Source of the DNA: Actinomycetota bacterium
Lineage (GTDB): Bacteria > Actinomycetota > Actinomycetes > Nanopelagicales > Nanopelagicaceae
Direction of reading: 5' to 3'
DNA: 36,023 bases
Assembly (NCBI GenBank): GCA_947377725.1
Contig: CANCGX010000008.1
Location: 1 to 36,023 of the forward strand
This document shows, in pieces, positions 26,151 through 35,090 of the stretch. The position numbers were made by a program, and so were the translations under genes. Positions within the stretch are counted from its first letter, which is position 1. Every line of letters begins with the position of its first letter. A model generated the notes under the pieces. It made no database searches. It was not told the origin of the DNA and worked only from the letters and a program-made list of their open reading frames with translations.

Positions 26151-27290
26151 TTACTCTTCCTCTGGATTTACTTCAGAACCTGCAGTTGCATCTTGTGAAC
26201 CATCAAGTGCAAAAGCAAAGGCTGGTTCGAATGTAAGAGTTACTTCATCACCTTTATCAAGTGGTGGAATACCGTCATCGTTCTGCTCGAAGACCATGAT
26301 TTCTTGTCCCCAAGGCATTTCAACCTGGTACTGGGTCGATACTCCAATGTATGAAACATCCACAATATGGCCGCCCTTGAATACATTGCCAGGACGAATA
26401 TGGCCATCGGTGTCGATGCGCAACTTTTCAGGTCGGATTGCATAGAGAACTGAACTGGTTTTGGAGTGAGTACGGCTCTTCAAGACTTTTACTTTTTGGC
26501 CGTGCAAATCCACAACGTGATAATCGCCATCGCTGTCAACAATAGATCCTTGGATCAAGTTGGATTGACCTAAGAAGTTAGCAACAAATGCGGTTTTTGG
26601 ATTGTCGTAAAGTTCGGCAGGAGTACCCATTTGCTCGATACGGCCCTCGTTCATCACTGCAATCGTGTCAGCCATTGTCATGGCTTCTTCTTGATCGTGC
26701 GTGACGTGAACGAATGTTAAACCGACTTCAGTTTGGATCCATTTCAATTCAATCTGCATTTGGCGGCGAAGTTTCAAATCAAGTGCGCCGAGTGGCTCAT
26801 CAAGAAGAAGCAACGCTGGGCGATTAACAATTGCGCGAGCAACTGCGATGCGCTGCTGCTGGCCGCCTGAAAGTTGGGTTGGTTTACGATCTGCCAAATG
26901 AGGAAGTTCTACAAGATTAAGAACTTTATCTACCTGAGCTTTTACATCTTTGATTCCACGTCGGCGCAATCCGAAAGCAATATTTTCAAAGATTGTTAAG
27001 TGAGGAAAAAGCGCATAGTTTTGGAAGACAGTATTCACTGGACGTTGGTATGGACGCTTATCCGTGATATCCGTCGAACCAATTGAAATCTTGCCCGATG
27101 TTGGATCTTCTAAGCCCGCAATCATGCGAAGCGTCGTTGTCTTGCCACAACCAGAAGGTCCAAGTAGTGCAAAGAACGAACCTTCGGGAATGGTGAGCGT
27201 TAAGTCGTCGACAGCCTTAAATTCACCAAAACTTTTGGTGAGATTTACAAGCTTGAGATCGCCTTTTGCAGAGGTTGAAGCGTCAGGCAT
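26151..27290 (-). CDS. potA: Spermidine/putrescine ABC transporter ATPase PotA
   Basis: PotA drives polyamine uptake. The Walker A motif GPSGCGKTT is at residues 44-52, the signature LSGGQ at 140-144 and Walker B LLLLDEP at about 160-166, then a TOBE domain at the C terminus (from about 280). At 379 residues it is complete. Its ATG overlaps the potD TAA by one base. The acidic tail (after about 365) is nondescript. Confidence 0.95.
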   Translation of the reverse strand: MPDASTSAKGDLKLVNLTKSFGEFKAVDDLTLTIPEGSFFALLGPSGCGKTTTLRMIAGLEDPTSGKISIGSTDITDKRPYQRPVNTVFQNYALFPHLTIFENIAFGLRRRGIKDVKAQVDKVLNLVELPHLADRKPTQLSGGQQQRIAVARAIVNRPALLLLDEPLGALDLKLRRQMQIELKWIQTEVGLTFVHVTHDQEEAMTMADTIAVMNEGRIEQMGTPAELYDNPKTAFVANFLGQSNLIQGSIVDSDGDYHVVDLHGQKVKVLKSRTHSKTSSVLYAIRPEKLRIDTDGHIRPGNVFKGGHIVDVSYIGVSTQYQVEMPWGQEIMVFEQNDDGIPPLDKGDEVTLTFEPAFAFALDGSQDATAGSEVNPEEE

Positions 27291-28477
27291 TAACCGTTAC
27301 CGATTGCCTTCTGGAAAGACTTCGCATATTTAGCTGTATCCGCCGGATTGAGCTCACGGAATACCTTGAGGTTCTTCCACATTGCATCGGTAGGGAAAAT
27401 CAAAGGATTATTTACCTGCTTTGGATTTACTTTTGCCATAGCTTCTTGGGCGCCAGCAACTGGGCAGATGTAAGTAATGTAATTCGCAACCTTTGCAGCC
27501 ACGAGTGGATCGTAGTAATAGTTGATGAGCGCTTCTGCCGCAGCTTTATTTGGCGAAGTCGAAGGAATCATCAGGTTATCGGTTGAGAATGTTCCACCAG
27601 ACTCTGGAACTGCGAATCCAAAGCGATTGCCATTTTGAAGGTTAAGCTGATTGATATCGCCTGACCAACCAATTACTGCAATGGCATCTCCGCTGATGAG
27701 ATCTTCTGCGTAGCTCTGACCCTTTACTTGGCGAATGTAGCCATCTTTGATTTTCTTTTGAAGGAAATCAACTGCTTTTTGGAATTGAGTTTCGGTAAAT
27801 GGCTTTGAAATATCAACACCCTGCCAGAGCATGATGAGCCCAATGGTGTCGCGCATTTCAGAGAGAACTTCAATGCGACCTTTATTTGCTGGAGCAAAAA
27901 GATCATCAAGAGTTTTCAAGCCTTTAGGGAGCGCCTTCTTAGACCAAGCAATACCCGCGATGATTCCAGCCCATGGAAGTGAATAGTGACGACCCTTATC
28001 AAAGGGACGATTCAATAGTGAAGCTTGGACATTTTTCTTATTTGGAACTGCCGCGTCATCAAACTTCTGAACAAATCCGCTTGCAACCCATTGGGCAGCT
28101 TTCCATTCGGTCATTGTGACAACGTCATAACCAATATCTTTTTTGATTCGAAGTTGAGGTGAAACTTTTGCGGTAAATGTGTCATTGTCATCAATGGCTT
28201 CTTGATATGTCGCCTTGATTCCCGTCTTCTTAATAAAGGCCTCAAGCGTTGGATACTTCTTTGTCTTGTTATCAAAATCTAGATACAGACCCCAGTTTGC
28301 CCAACGAACGGTTCCGCCCGCTGCTTGCGCTGTCTGTGAACCCTCAAGTCCAATCATCGATGCTGCGGCAGCTCCGCCGGCTCCAGCTAAAAGTGCCCTA
28401 CGAGAAAGGAAAGCCTTAGACGCATTTTCAAGTTGTCCAAGCAGATCGTTTTCTCCTGCGGGAATTTCGCGGTTCAT
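27290..28477 (-). CDS. potD: Polyamine ABC transporter substrate-binding protein PotD, Tat-exported
   Basis: This is the periplasmic-type binding protein of the polyamine importer. The N terminus has a twin-arginine signal: LSRRALL with Arg26-Arg27, a hydrophobic stretch to about 43 and an AQA-A cleavage site near 53, so it is probably exported folded through Tat. The mature part shows the family's WANWG, YDVVT and WKNL-type segments. I place the start at ATG 28477; the frame is open to a TTG at 28513, but that TTG lies in a promoter -35. The 395-residue length fits. Substrate (putrescine, spermidine, other) cannot be read. Confidence 0.88.
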   Translation of the reverse strand: MNREIPAGENDLLGQLENASKAFLSRRALLAGAGGAAAASMIGLEGSQTAQAAGGTVRWANWGLYLDFDNKTKKYPTLEAFIKKTGIKATYQEAIDDNDTFTAKVSPQLRIKKDIGYDVVTMTEWKAAQWVASGFVQKFDDAAVPNKKNVQASLLNRPFDKGRHYSLPWAGIIAGIAWSKKALPKGLKTLDDLFAPANKGRIEVLSEMRDTIGLIMLWQGVDISKPFTETQFQKAVDFLQKKIKDGYIRQVKGQSYAEDLISGDAIAVIGWSGDINQLNLQNGNRFGFAVPESGGTFSTDNLMIPSTSPNKAAAEALINYYYDPLVAAKVANYITYICPVAGAQEAMAKVNPKQVNNPLIFPTDAMWKNLKVFRELNPADTAKYAKSFQKAIGNG

Positions 28478-28484
28478 TTTCGAC

Positions 28485-28513
28485 ACTGTACGAGCCTCTC
28501 TACGAGCATTCAA
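28485..28513 (-). promoter_or_regulatory. potDABC promoter with -35 and -10
   Basis: On the minus strand TTGAAT (28513-28508), a 17-base spacer and TACAGT (28490-28485) make a good sigma-70-type promoter. The -10 is followed by 7 bases and the potD ATG (28477), so the mRNA would be leaderless. It explains the lack of a Shine-Dalgarno. Confidence 0.6.
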
Positions 28514-28572
28514 TCAGACTATGAATGGGGGTTACTGATAGGAAATACTAGACCGAAAAGATTAAATTTCGG

Positions 28573-30000
28573 TTACAGATTGAGGTTTGTCATGACGTGC
28601 TTTATGCGGGTGTAATCCTCAAAGCCGTAATTTGAGAGGTCCTTCCCGTATCCGGAGTGCTTGAATCCGCCATGAGGCATCTCAGCAACAATTGGGATGT
28701 GGGTATTAATCCAAACACAGCCAAAATCAAATGCTTTAGCCAGTCTCATGGCCCTTCCATGGTTGCTAGTCCAGACGCTAGACGCCAAACCGTAGGCAAC
28801 TCCGTTTGCATAACTTATCGCTTGGGCCTCATCCGCGAACTTTTGAACAGTGATAACTGGCCCAAAAATCTCATTTTGAATCATCTCATCGTCCTGCTTG
28901 AGGTCGGCGACCACCGTTGGATTCCAGAAATAGCCAGCTCGATCAACCTTTGTACCGCCAGCAACAATGCGTGAGTGCGATGGAGCCCGCTCAATGAATC
29001 CCTGAAGTCGGGCCAATTGACTCGCATTGTTTACAGGACCGTATAGAACATCCTCGGTTGGAGCACCTGTTGAAATATTTTCATTTGCTTGTTTTGCCAG
29101 CAGGGCTACGAAATCATCGTAGACACTTGCCTCAACAAGAACTCGAGTAGCTGCAGTGCAATCTTGACCAGCGTTGAAATAACCAGCAATTGCAATTGCT
29201 TCTGCGGCTGCTTCCAAATTTGCATCTGCAAAAACTACGACAGGGGCTTTGCCGCCGAGTTCAAGGTGAACTTTTTTCAAATCACTTGATGCGCTCTTCG
29301 CAACTTCCATACCGGCGCGAACAGATCCGGTGATTGAAACCATTTGCGGGATCTTGTGTTCGACAAGAGCGCGTCCTGTATCGCGATCTCCTGTAACAAC
29401 GTTAAAAACACCTTCTGGAAGAAATTCTGACATTACTTCTGCCATCCACACAGTTGAGGCTGGAGTTGTATCACTTGGCTTTAGAACTACGGTATTTCCA
29501 GCTGCAATCGCTGGGGCCCATTTCCATACAGCCATCATCATTGGATAATTCCAAGGCGTCACTTGTGCACATACGCCAATAGGTTCGCGGCGAATAAAGG
29601 AAGTCATGCCACGCATATATTCTCCAGCGGAGCGGCCTTCTAGATTTCTTGCAGCACCGGCAAAAAATCGGATCTGATCAATCATCGGTGGAGCTTCTTC
29701 TGAAGTAGTGAGCGCGATTGGCTTACCTGTATTTTCAGATTCAATAGCAATTAATTCATCGGCGCGTGATTCAAATGCATCTGCAATTTTGAGTAGGGCG
29801 CGTTGTCTTTCAGAAGGAGTGGAATCTCGCCATCCTTCGAATGCTTTCGCTGCGGCGTTAACGGCTTGGTCTACATCGGCTGCGTTCGAAACAGGGGCCG
29901 TTGTATATGGAGTTCCCGTTACTGGATCAATAATCTCTGATGTTTGGCCGCTAGTCGATGCTTGCTTCTTGCCATTGATGAAATTGTTCAGTGTTTTCAT
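28573..30000 (-). CDS. patD: Gamma-aminobutyraldehyde dehydrogenase-like aldehyde dehydrogenase
   Basis: This NAD(P)-dependent aldehyde dehydrogenase has 475 residues. The catalytic Cys281 lies in GQDCTAATR and the general base Glu247 in LELGGK; the NAD site includes KPSDTTP. The GQDC context and length recall the PatD/YdcW aminobutyraldehyde dehydrogenases, which oxidise 4-aminobutanal from putrescine to GABA. The polyamine module beside it supports that. Other amino-aldehyde or betaine-aldehyde dehydrogenases are alternatives. It overlaps rlmN by 4 bases. Confidence 0.85.
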   Translation of the reverse strand: MKTLNNFINGKKQASTSGQTSEIIDPVTGTPYTTAPVSNAADVDQAVNAAAKAFEGWRDSTPSERQRALLKIADAFESRADELIAIESENTGKPIALTTSEEAPPMIDQIRFFAGAARNLEGRSAGEYMRGMTSFIRREPIGVCAQVTPWNYPMMMAVWKWAPAIAAGNTVVLKPSDTTPASTVWMAEVMSEFLPEGVFNVVTGDRDTGRALVEHKIPQMVSITGSVRAGMEVAKSASSDLKKVHLELGGKAPVVVFADANLEAAAEAIAIAGYFNAGQDCTAATRVLVEASVYDDFVALLAKQANENISTGAPTEDVLYGPVNNASQLARLQGFIERAPSHSRIVAGGTKVDRAGYFWNPTVVADLKQDDEMIQNEIFGPVITVQKFADEAQAISYANGVAYGLASSVWTSNHGRAMRLAKAFDFGCVWINTHIPIVAEMPHGGFKHSGYGKDLSNYGFEDYTRIKHVMTNLNL

Positions 30001-31115
30001 GAGGGAGAGGTTATCTCGGCGGCGGCCAGTTGACCACAGGCACCGTCAATTTCCCTGCCTCGAGTATCGCGTACCGTGACTGGAACCCCATATGTTTCAA
30101 GGATTCTGACAAATTCTGCCTCGTCTTGGTGACGAGAGGCTGTCCACTTAGAGCCCGGAGTTGGGTTGAGCGGAATTAAGTTCACGTGAGCATTTCGATT
30201 CTTCAAAAGACGTCCCAAGAGATCTGAACGCCAAGCTTGATCGTTGATATCGCGGATGAGTGCATATTCGATTGAATATCTGCGGCCAGTCTTATCAGAG
30301 TAGCGATCAGCAGCATCGAGAACTTCCTTGACCTTCCAGCGAGAATTGATTGGGACGAGTGAATCTCGAAGTTCATCATCTGGAGTGTGAAGAGAAACGG
30401 CCAATGTAACTGGAATTCCTTCATCGCGAAGTTTGTCGATTCCATTTACCAGACCGACTGTTGAGACCGTGACAGATCTTGCTCCGATACCAAGCCCGTC
30501 GGGCTGAGGAGCTGTAATGTTTCTTACCGAACGAATCATCGCGTTGTAGTTAGCCATCGGTTCGCCCATGCCCATAAAAACAACGTTCGACAACCGAGTC
30601 TCTCCCCCTGGCAATTCACCAGATGCACATGTTCTCGCTGCGGCAACGACCTGTGCAGTGATTTCTCCAGCTGTTAAATTGCGAGTCAAACCTGCTTGTC
30701 CTGTTGCGCAAAATGGACAGTTCATTCCACAACCTGCTTGCGATGAAATACAAACAGTTGTGCGGTCGGAATAACGCATAAGGACGCTCTCGACAAGAAC
30801 TCCGTCGTGCAATCTCCAAAGGTCTTTTCGTGTTTTGCCGTTATCTGCCGTGACGGTACGTACAAGCGTGATGAGCTTTGGCGTGAATTTTTCGGTTACA
30901 ACCGAACGTAAGTCCTTCGGTATATCGGTCCATGTCTCAGGATCATCGTTATAGTGAACGAAAAAATGCGTAGCAATTTGCTTAGCGCGAAATGCTGGCA
31001 AGCCAATTTCCTCAGCAAGCGCTTTTCGGCCTTCTGGGTCTAAATCCGCAAAGTGTTTCGGTGGTTTTACTCTTTGTTTTGGTTCATCGAATACTAATTT
31101 CAGCTCATCTGACAT
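29997..31115 (-). CDS. rlmN: 23S rRNA/tRNA adenine C2-methyltransferase RlmN
   Basis: RlmN is a radical SAM enzyme that methylates A2503 of 23S rRNA and A37 of some tRNAs. The CxxxCxxC motif is CGMNCPFC (Cys129, Cys133, Cys136), and the MGMGEPMANYN segment and catalytic C-terminal cysteine (GACGQL) are present. The start is ATG 31115 (372 residues), five bases after the cdsA stop, with GGAAG inside cdsA; a TTG at 31133 is also in frame. The 3' end overlaps the dehydrogenase gene by four bases. Confidence 0.96.
   Translation of the reverse strand: MSDELKLVFDEPKQRVKPPKHFADLDPEGRKALAEEIGLPAFRAKQIATHFFVHYNDDPETWTDIPKDLRSVVTEKFTPKLITLVRTVTADNGKTRKDLWRLHDGVLVESVLMRYSDRTTVCISSQAGCGMNCPFCATGQAGLTRNLTAGEITAQVVAAARTCASGELPGGETRLSNVVFMGMGEPMANYNAMIRSVRNITAPQPDGLGIGARSVTVSTVGLVNGIDKLRDEGIPVTLAVSLHTPDDELRDSLVPINSRWKVKEVLDAADRYSDKTGRRYSIEYALIRDINDQAWRSDLLGRLLKNRNAHVNLIPLNPTPGSKWTASRHQDEAEFVRILETYGVPVTVRDTRGREIDGACGQLAAAEITSPS
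30008..30013 (-). promoter_or_regulatory. Putative -10 of the aldehyde dehydrogenase gene
   Basis: TAACCT on the minus strand, inside the rlmN 3' end, is followed by 7 bases and the ATG at 30000. No Shine-Dalgarno and no clear -35 are seen. It could give a leaderless mRNA independent of rlmN. Confidence 0.35.
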
Positions 31116-31120
31116 GGTGG

Positions 31121-31969
31121 CTACAACTTCCAATGTTTGATTAGTTCAAGCACAAACCAGACGGCAGGGCCAGTAAAAAGTACAGAATCGATACGGTCTA
31201 AAACTCCGCCGTGACCGGGAAGTAGTGAGCCCATATCTTTAATATTCAAATCCCGCTTGATCGCAGATTCAATCAAATCCCCTGCTGTTGCTGTTGCAAC
31301 TCCCATTAAACCAATCAGAACTCCAAGCCACCAATGTTTGTGGGCAACAAAGTGGAAAATAAGTGAAGCGCCAACTGTTGTTGCGATGAGAGAGCCAATT
31401 AAGCCTTCCCATGTTTTCTTTGGGCTGATGTGTGGCGCCAATGGATGGCGACCAAAAAGGACCCCTGATATGTATGCGAAAGTATCGTTACAAGCGACGA
31501 GAACAACCAAAGTCAGAATTCGTGCTGGACCGTCATCATCATGAGCAAGAAGGACGATGAACCCGGCGAGAAAAGGTATATAAAAAACCGCGAGACTCGC
31601 GGCTGAAATTCGCTTAATAAAATCGATAGGAGAAAGCGCCAACAAGAAAACGCAGAGATTAGGTAGTGCGATTGCTACAGCAACAGACAATCCCGATACG
31701 CGACCCAAATAGGCAGCTGCAACTACGCCAACGGAAGCAACCTGGAGAAAATAATCCGGAATCATAATTCCTGCGATTTTGAATCCATGATTTAGTTCAC
31801 GAATCGCAAGAATTACAGCAATCAAGATTAGACCCGTGAAAAGGATTGGGTGGATGTGCAGTGTTCCAAAAACGACTGCAAGAATTACTAGAGAAACGAT
31901 TATTGAAGGAAGAAGTTTTCTTCCTGCACGCTTATTTATCGCTTCGTTGAGCGAATGAATATCATCCAT
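31121..31969 (-). CDS. cdsA: Phosphatidate cytidylyltransferase
   Basis: CdsA makes CDP-diacylglycerol for phospholipid synthesis. The 282-residue protein is polytopic with many hydrophobic segments. The CDP-alcohol signature is present near the C terminus as ESAIKRDLNIKDMGSLLPGH followed by GGVLDRIDS. It starts 15 bases after the frr stop. Its place after frr is conserved in many bacteria. Confidence 0.96.
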   Translation of the reverse strand: MDDIHSLNEAINKRAGRKLLPSIIVSLVILAVVFGTLHIHPILFTGLILIAVILAIRELNHGFKIAGIMIPDYFLQVASVGVVAAAYLGRVSGLSVAVAIALPNLCVFLLALSPIDFIKRISAASLAVFYIPFLAGFIVLLAHDDDGPARILTLVVLVACNDTFAYISGVLFGRHPLAPHISPKKTWEGLIGSLIATTVGASLIFHFVAHKHWWLGVLIGLMGVATATAGDLIESAIKRDLNIKDMGSLLPGHGGVLDRIDSVLFTGPAVWFVLELIKHWKL

Positions 31970-31984
31970 GGCTACGTTCGAGAT

Positions 31985-32548
31985 TTAAACCTCGAGAAGC
32001 TCGGCTTCCTTATGCTTAAGCAGATCATCGATTTTTGCGACGTGATCACTCGTAGTTTTCTCTAAATCTTTTTCAGCACGGGCAACATCGTCCTTGCCTG
32101 CATCTCCATCTTTTTCCATCTTTTCCATCGCTTCTTTAGCTGTGCGACGAATGTTACGGATGGATATGCGGGAATCTTCAGCCTTATTGCGGGCTACTTT
32201 GATGTAATCCTTGCGGCGTTCTTCTGTGAGTTGTGGGAAATTAACGCGAATAACGCCACCATCTGTTTGAGGATTAACGCCGAGATCTGATTCACGAATT
32301 GCCTTCTCGACGAGAGCTATAGCGCCTTTATCAAAAGGGCTTACAAGAGCCATGCGGTTTTCCGGAACTTGAATCGTTGCTAATGACGCAAGCGGGGTGA
32401 ACGAACCGTAGTAATCGACCATGATTTTTGCGAACATGGAAGGGTGAGCGCGTCCGGTGCGAATCGCACCAAAATCATCCTTGGCAACTTCAATTGCTTT
32501 CGTCATCTTCGTATTGGCATCAGCCAATAGTGCGTTGAGATCAGACAT
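31985..32548 (-). CDS. frr: Ribosome recycling factor
   Basis: RRF splits post-termination ribosomes with EF-G. The 187 residues include the GRAHPSMF segment, NFPQLTEERRK and the SIRNIRR motif, normal for the family. It starts 28 bases after the pyrH stop with a distant AAAGGGG. The pyrH-frr pair is standard. Confidence 0.97.
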   Translation of the reverse strand: MSDLNALLADANTKMTKAIEVAKDDFGAIRTGRAHPSMFAKIMVDYYGSFTPLASLATIQVPENRMALVSPFDKGAIALVEKAIRESDLGVNPQTDGGVIRVNFPQLTEERRKDYIKVARNKAEDSRISIRNIRRTAKEAMEKMEKDGDAGKDDVARAEKDLEKTTSDHVAKIDDLLKHKEAELLEV

Positions 32549-32576
32549 TTCGCTTGGTTTCCCCTTTATCGATCTA

Positions 32577-33299
32577 TTAATTGCCGGAAACGAGTGTTCC
32601 GATTTGATCGCCCTTAACAGCTCGAGCGATATTGCCTTTGTTCTTTAAGTCAAAAATAATAATTGGGAGGTTATTCTCGCGGCAGAGACTAAACGCAGCA
32701 GCATCTGCAACGGCGAGCGACTTTGAGAGGACATCGTCATAACTGACGGAATCATATTTTGTGGCAGTTGGATCCTTCTTAGGATCTGCGGTGTAAACAC
32801 CATCAACACCACTCTTTGCGAGAAGCAAACATTCGGCTCCGATTTCAAGCGCACGTTGAGCGGCAACAGTGTCTGTCGTAAAGAAAGGCATGCCCGCGCC
32901 TGCACCAAAAATAACAACGCGACCTTTTTCCAAGTGGCGAATCGAGCGGCGTGGGATATATGGCTCGGCAACTTGACCCATTGTTATCGCGGTTTGTACT
33001 CGGGTATCGATATTTTCTTTCTCTAGGAAATCTTGAAGTGCCAAACAGTTCATGACTGTTCCGAGCATTCCCATATAGTCGGCGCGAGCGCGATCCATTC
33101 CACGCTGTTGGAGCTCTGCTCCGCGGAAGTAATTTCCTCCGCCAACAACTATCGCTACCTGTGTTCCACTTCGTACTACATCTGCGATTTGCGAAGCTAT
33201 GTCATGAACAACATCAGGATCAACACCGATGCCTTTTGCTCCACCAAATACTTCTCCAGAAAGCTTAAGGAGCACTCTCTTGTAACCTTTACGGGCCAT
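32577..33299 (-). CDS. pyrH: Uridylate kinase (UMP kinase)
   Basis: PyrH phosphorylates UMP. It is an amino-acid kinase-family protein of 240 residues with LKLSGEVFGG at 11-20, VVGGGNYFRG (about 51-60), and the typical C-terminal PIIIFDLKNKGN. AAAGGAG is found eight bases before ATG 33299. It lies after tsf in the usual order. Confidence 0.97.
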   Translation of the reverse strand: MARKGYKRVLLKLSGEVFGGAKGIGVDPDVVHDIASQIADVVRSGTQVAIVVGGGNYFRGAELQQRGMDRARADYMGMLGTVMNCLALQDFLEKENIDTRVQTAITMGQVAEPYIPRRSIRHLEKGRVVIFGAGAGMPFFTTDTVAAQRALEIGAECLLLAKSGVDGVYTADPKKDPTATKYDSVSYDDVLSKSLAVADAAAFSLCRENNLPIIIFDLKNKGNIARAVKGDQIGTLVSGN

Positions 33300-33354
33300 G
33301 AGAAGTGCTCCTTTCGCTTTAATTCCAGCTAATTGCTAGTTCTACTGGATGAGA

Positions 33355-34182
33355 TTACTGCCCAACCTTAAAACGGTGAAACGCCGACACAGCGGTCTTT
33401 GCCTCATCGAGGATTTGTTGGACTGTCTTCTTCGCATCCTTAGCAAAAGATTGCTCTAGAAGGCTGATTTCCTTGACGAAACCAGTAACGCGGCCTTCGA
33501 CAATCTTGGTGAGAGAAGCTTCTGGCTTTCCTTCAGCACGAGCTGTCTCTTCAGCAATATGACGTTCTGCCTCAATCTGATCTGCAGGAATATCTTCGCG
33601 GCGAACGAATTGAGGAGCAAATGCTGCAATGTGTTGTGCAACATCTTTGCCTGCCTCAACAGCGTCAGCTGTGAGTTGGACCAAAACACCAAGTTGTGGT
33701 GGAAGGTCTGGATTCGTGCGGTGCAAGTAGAGGGAAACTGGTGAACCTTCGAGAACTGCAATACGACGGATTTCAATCTTTTCGCCGAGAGTTGCATTTC
33801 CCTCATCTACGCGAGCTTGAACTGTCTGGCCGCTTGGAAGTGTTGATGCCAAGAAAGCTGGAAGGTCGTTGATGCTCGATGTTGAGAGGTGGTTCAAGAG
33901 TTCATTTGCAAGCTCTTGGAAGCGATCGCCCTTAGCTACGAAATCTGTTTCGCAGTTAAGTTCGAGCATCACTCCGCGAGTGCCTTCTGCCTTTGCAATA
34001 ACCAATCCATTAGAGGTTGAGCGGCCTTCACGCTTGGTGACGCCTTTCAAACCCTTAACGCGAATGATTTCAACAGCCTTGTCGAAGTCGCCATCGGCTT
34101 CATCGAGTGCCTTTTTGCAATCAAGCATTCCTGCTGCGGTTAATTCGCGCAGTTTCTTTACATCTTCAGCTGTGTAAGCCAT
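33355..34182 (-). CDS. tsf: Elongation factor Ts
   Basis: EF-Ts reloads EF-Tu with GTP. The 275-residue protein opens with the UBA-like domain and the tyrosine-rich motif LRELTAAGMLDCKKAL, followed by ELNCETDFVAKG, both landmark segments. It starts 11 bases after the rpsB stop; the Shine-Dalgarno is AAGGAG at the rpsB end. Confidence 0.97.
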   Translation of the reverse strand: MAYTAEDVKKLRELTAAGMLDCKKALDEADGDFDKAVEIIRVKGLKGVTKREGRSTSNGLVIAKAEGTRGVMLELNCETDFVAKGDRFQELANELLNHLSTSSINDLPAFLASTLPSGQTVQARVDEGNATLGEKIEIRRIAVLEGSPVSLYLHRTNPDLPPQLGVLVQLTADAVEAGKDVAQHIAAFAPQFVRREDIPADQIEAERHIAEETARAEGKPEASLTKIVEGRVTGFVKEISLLEQSFAKDAKKTVQQILDEAKTAVSAFHRFKVGQ

Positions 34183-34193
34183 AACTAGTTCAC

Positions 34194-35027
34194 TTACTCC
34201 TTAACTTCGGTAACAACGGCCTCTGTTGCAGCAGGCGCAGCAGTTTCAACAACTGGTGCAGCAGCAAGAATCTCTTCTGCCAACTTATCTGCATCTGTTG
34301 AAGCAGCAGCTGGTGCCTTATCTGGGTTTGATGCAGCGTTAGCTGAGCGAGCAGCAAGACCAGCAGCTGCAGCATCAGCGATAACGCGAGTTAGCAAACC
34401 GATTGAACGGATTGCATCATCGTTACCAGGAATCTTGAAATCAACTTCATCTGGATCGCAGTTTGTATCCAAGATTGCGACAACTGGAATTCCTAGCTTG
34501 TGTGCTTCTGCAACAGCAAGGTGTTCCTTCTTTGTGTCGACTACCCAAATTGCTGAAGGCAACTTGGTCATGTTGCGGATACCTTCAAGGTTCTTTGTAA
34601 GCTTTTCGCGCTCACGACGAAGAACTAGAAGTTCCTTCTTTGTAAGAACTTGATCGTTCTTCTCTTCTAGAAGTTCCAACTCCTTCAAGCGTTGAATACG
34701 CTTGTAGACGGTTGGGAAATTTGTAAGCATTCCACCAAGCCAGCGCTCTGTAACGTAAGGCATGCCTACGCGAGCTGACTGTTCCTTGATAGGTGCATGT
34801 GCTTGCTTCTTGGTGCCAACGAAAAGTACGTGGCCACCCTTTGCAACTGTGTTCTTAATGAACTCGTATGCACTGTCGATAAGAGCAAGAGATTGCTGAA
34901 TATCGATGATGTAAATGCCATTGCGCTCTGTGAAAATGTAGCGCTTCATTTTTGGATTCCATCGACGAGTTTGGTGTCCGAAGTGGACTCCGCTGTCGAG
35001 GAGTTCTCTCATTGTTACAACCGCCAT
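34194..35027 (-). CDS. rpsB: 30S ribosomal protein S2
   Basis: S2 is a late-joining small-subunit protein. It begins MAVVTMRELLDSGVHFGHQT with the typical RRWNPKM segment, and includes the FVGTKKQA and PSAIWVVD motifs. At 277 residues it has an Ala/Pro/Glu-rich C-terminal tail beyond the core, common in actinobacteria. ATG 35027 has GGAG nine bases before it. A 236-base leader with conspicuous hairpins precedes it. Confidence 0.97.
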   Translation of the reverse strand: MAVVTMRELLDSGVHFGHQTRRWNPKMKRYIFTERNGIYIIDIQQSLALIDSAYEFIKNTVAKGGHVLFVGTKKQAHAPIKEQSARVGMPYVTERWLGGMLTNFPTVYKRIQRLKELELLEEKNDQVLTKKELLVLRREREKLTKNLEGIRNMTKLPSAIWVVDTKKEHLAVAEAHKLGIPVVAILDTNCDPDEVDFKIPGNDDAIRSIGLLTRVIADAAAAGLAARSANAASNPDKAPAAASTDADKLAEEILAAAPVVETAAPAATEAVVTEVKE

Positions 35028-35090
35028 GGCGGCACGCTCCTTTATTGCATACTCCAGCGCAAAGCTGAAATACGCACTCGGTTAACGATC

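Noticed and set aside
28478..28513. N-terminal extension of PotD from TTG 28513
   Set aside because: The TTG is in the -35 box of a well-spaced promoter, and the -10 lies inside the extension.
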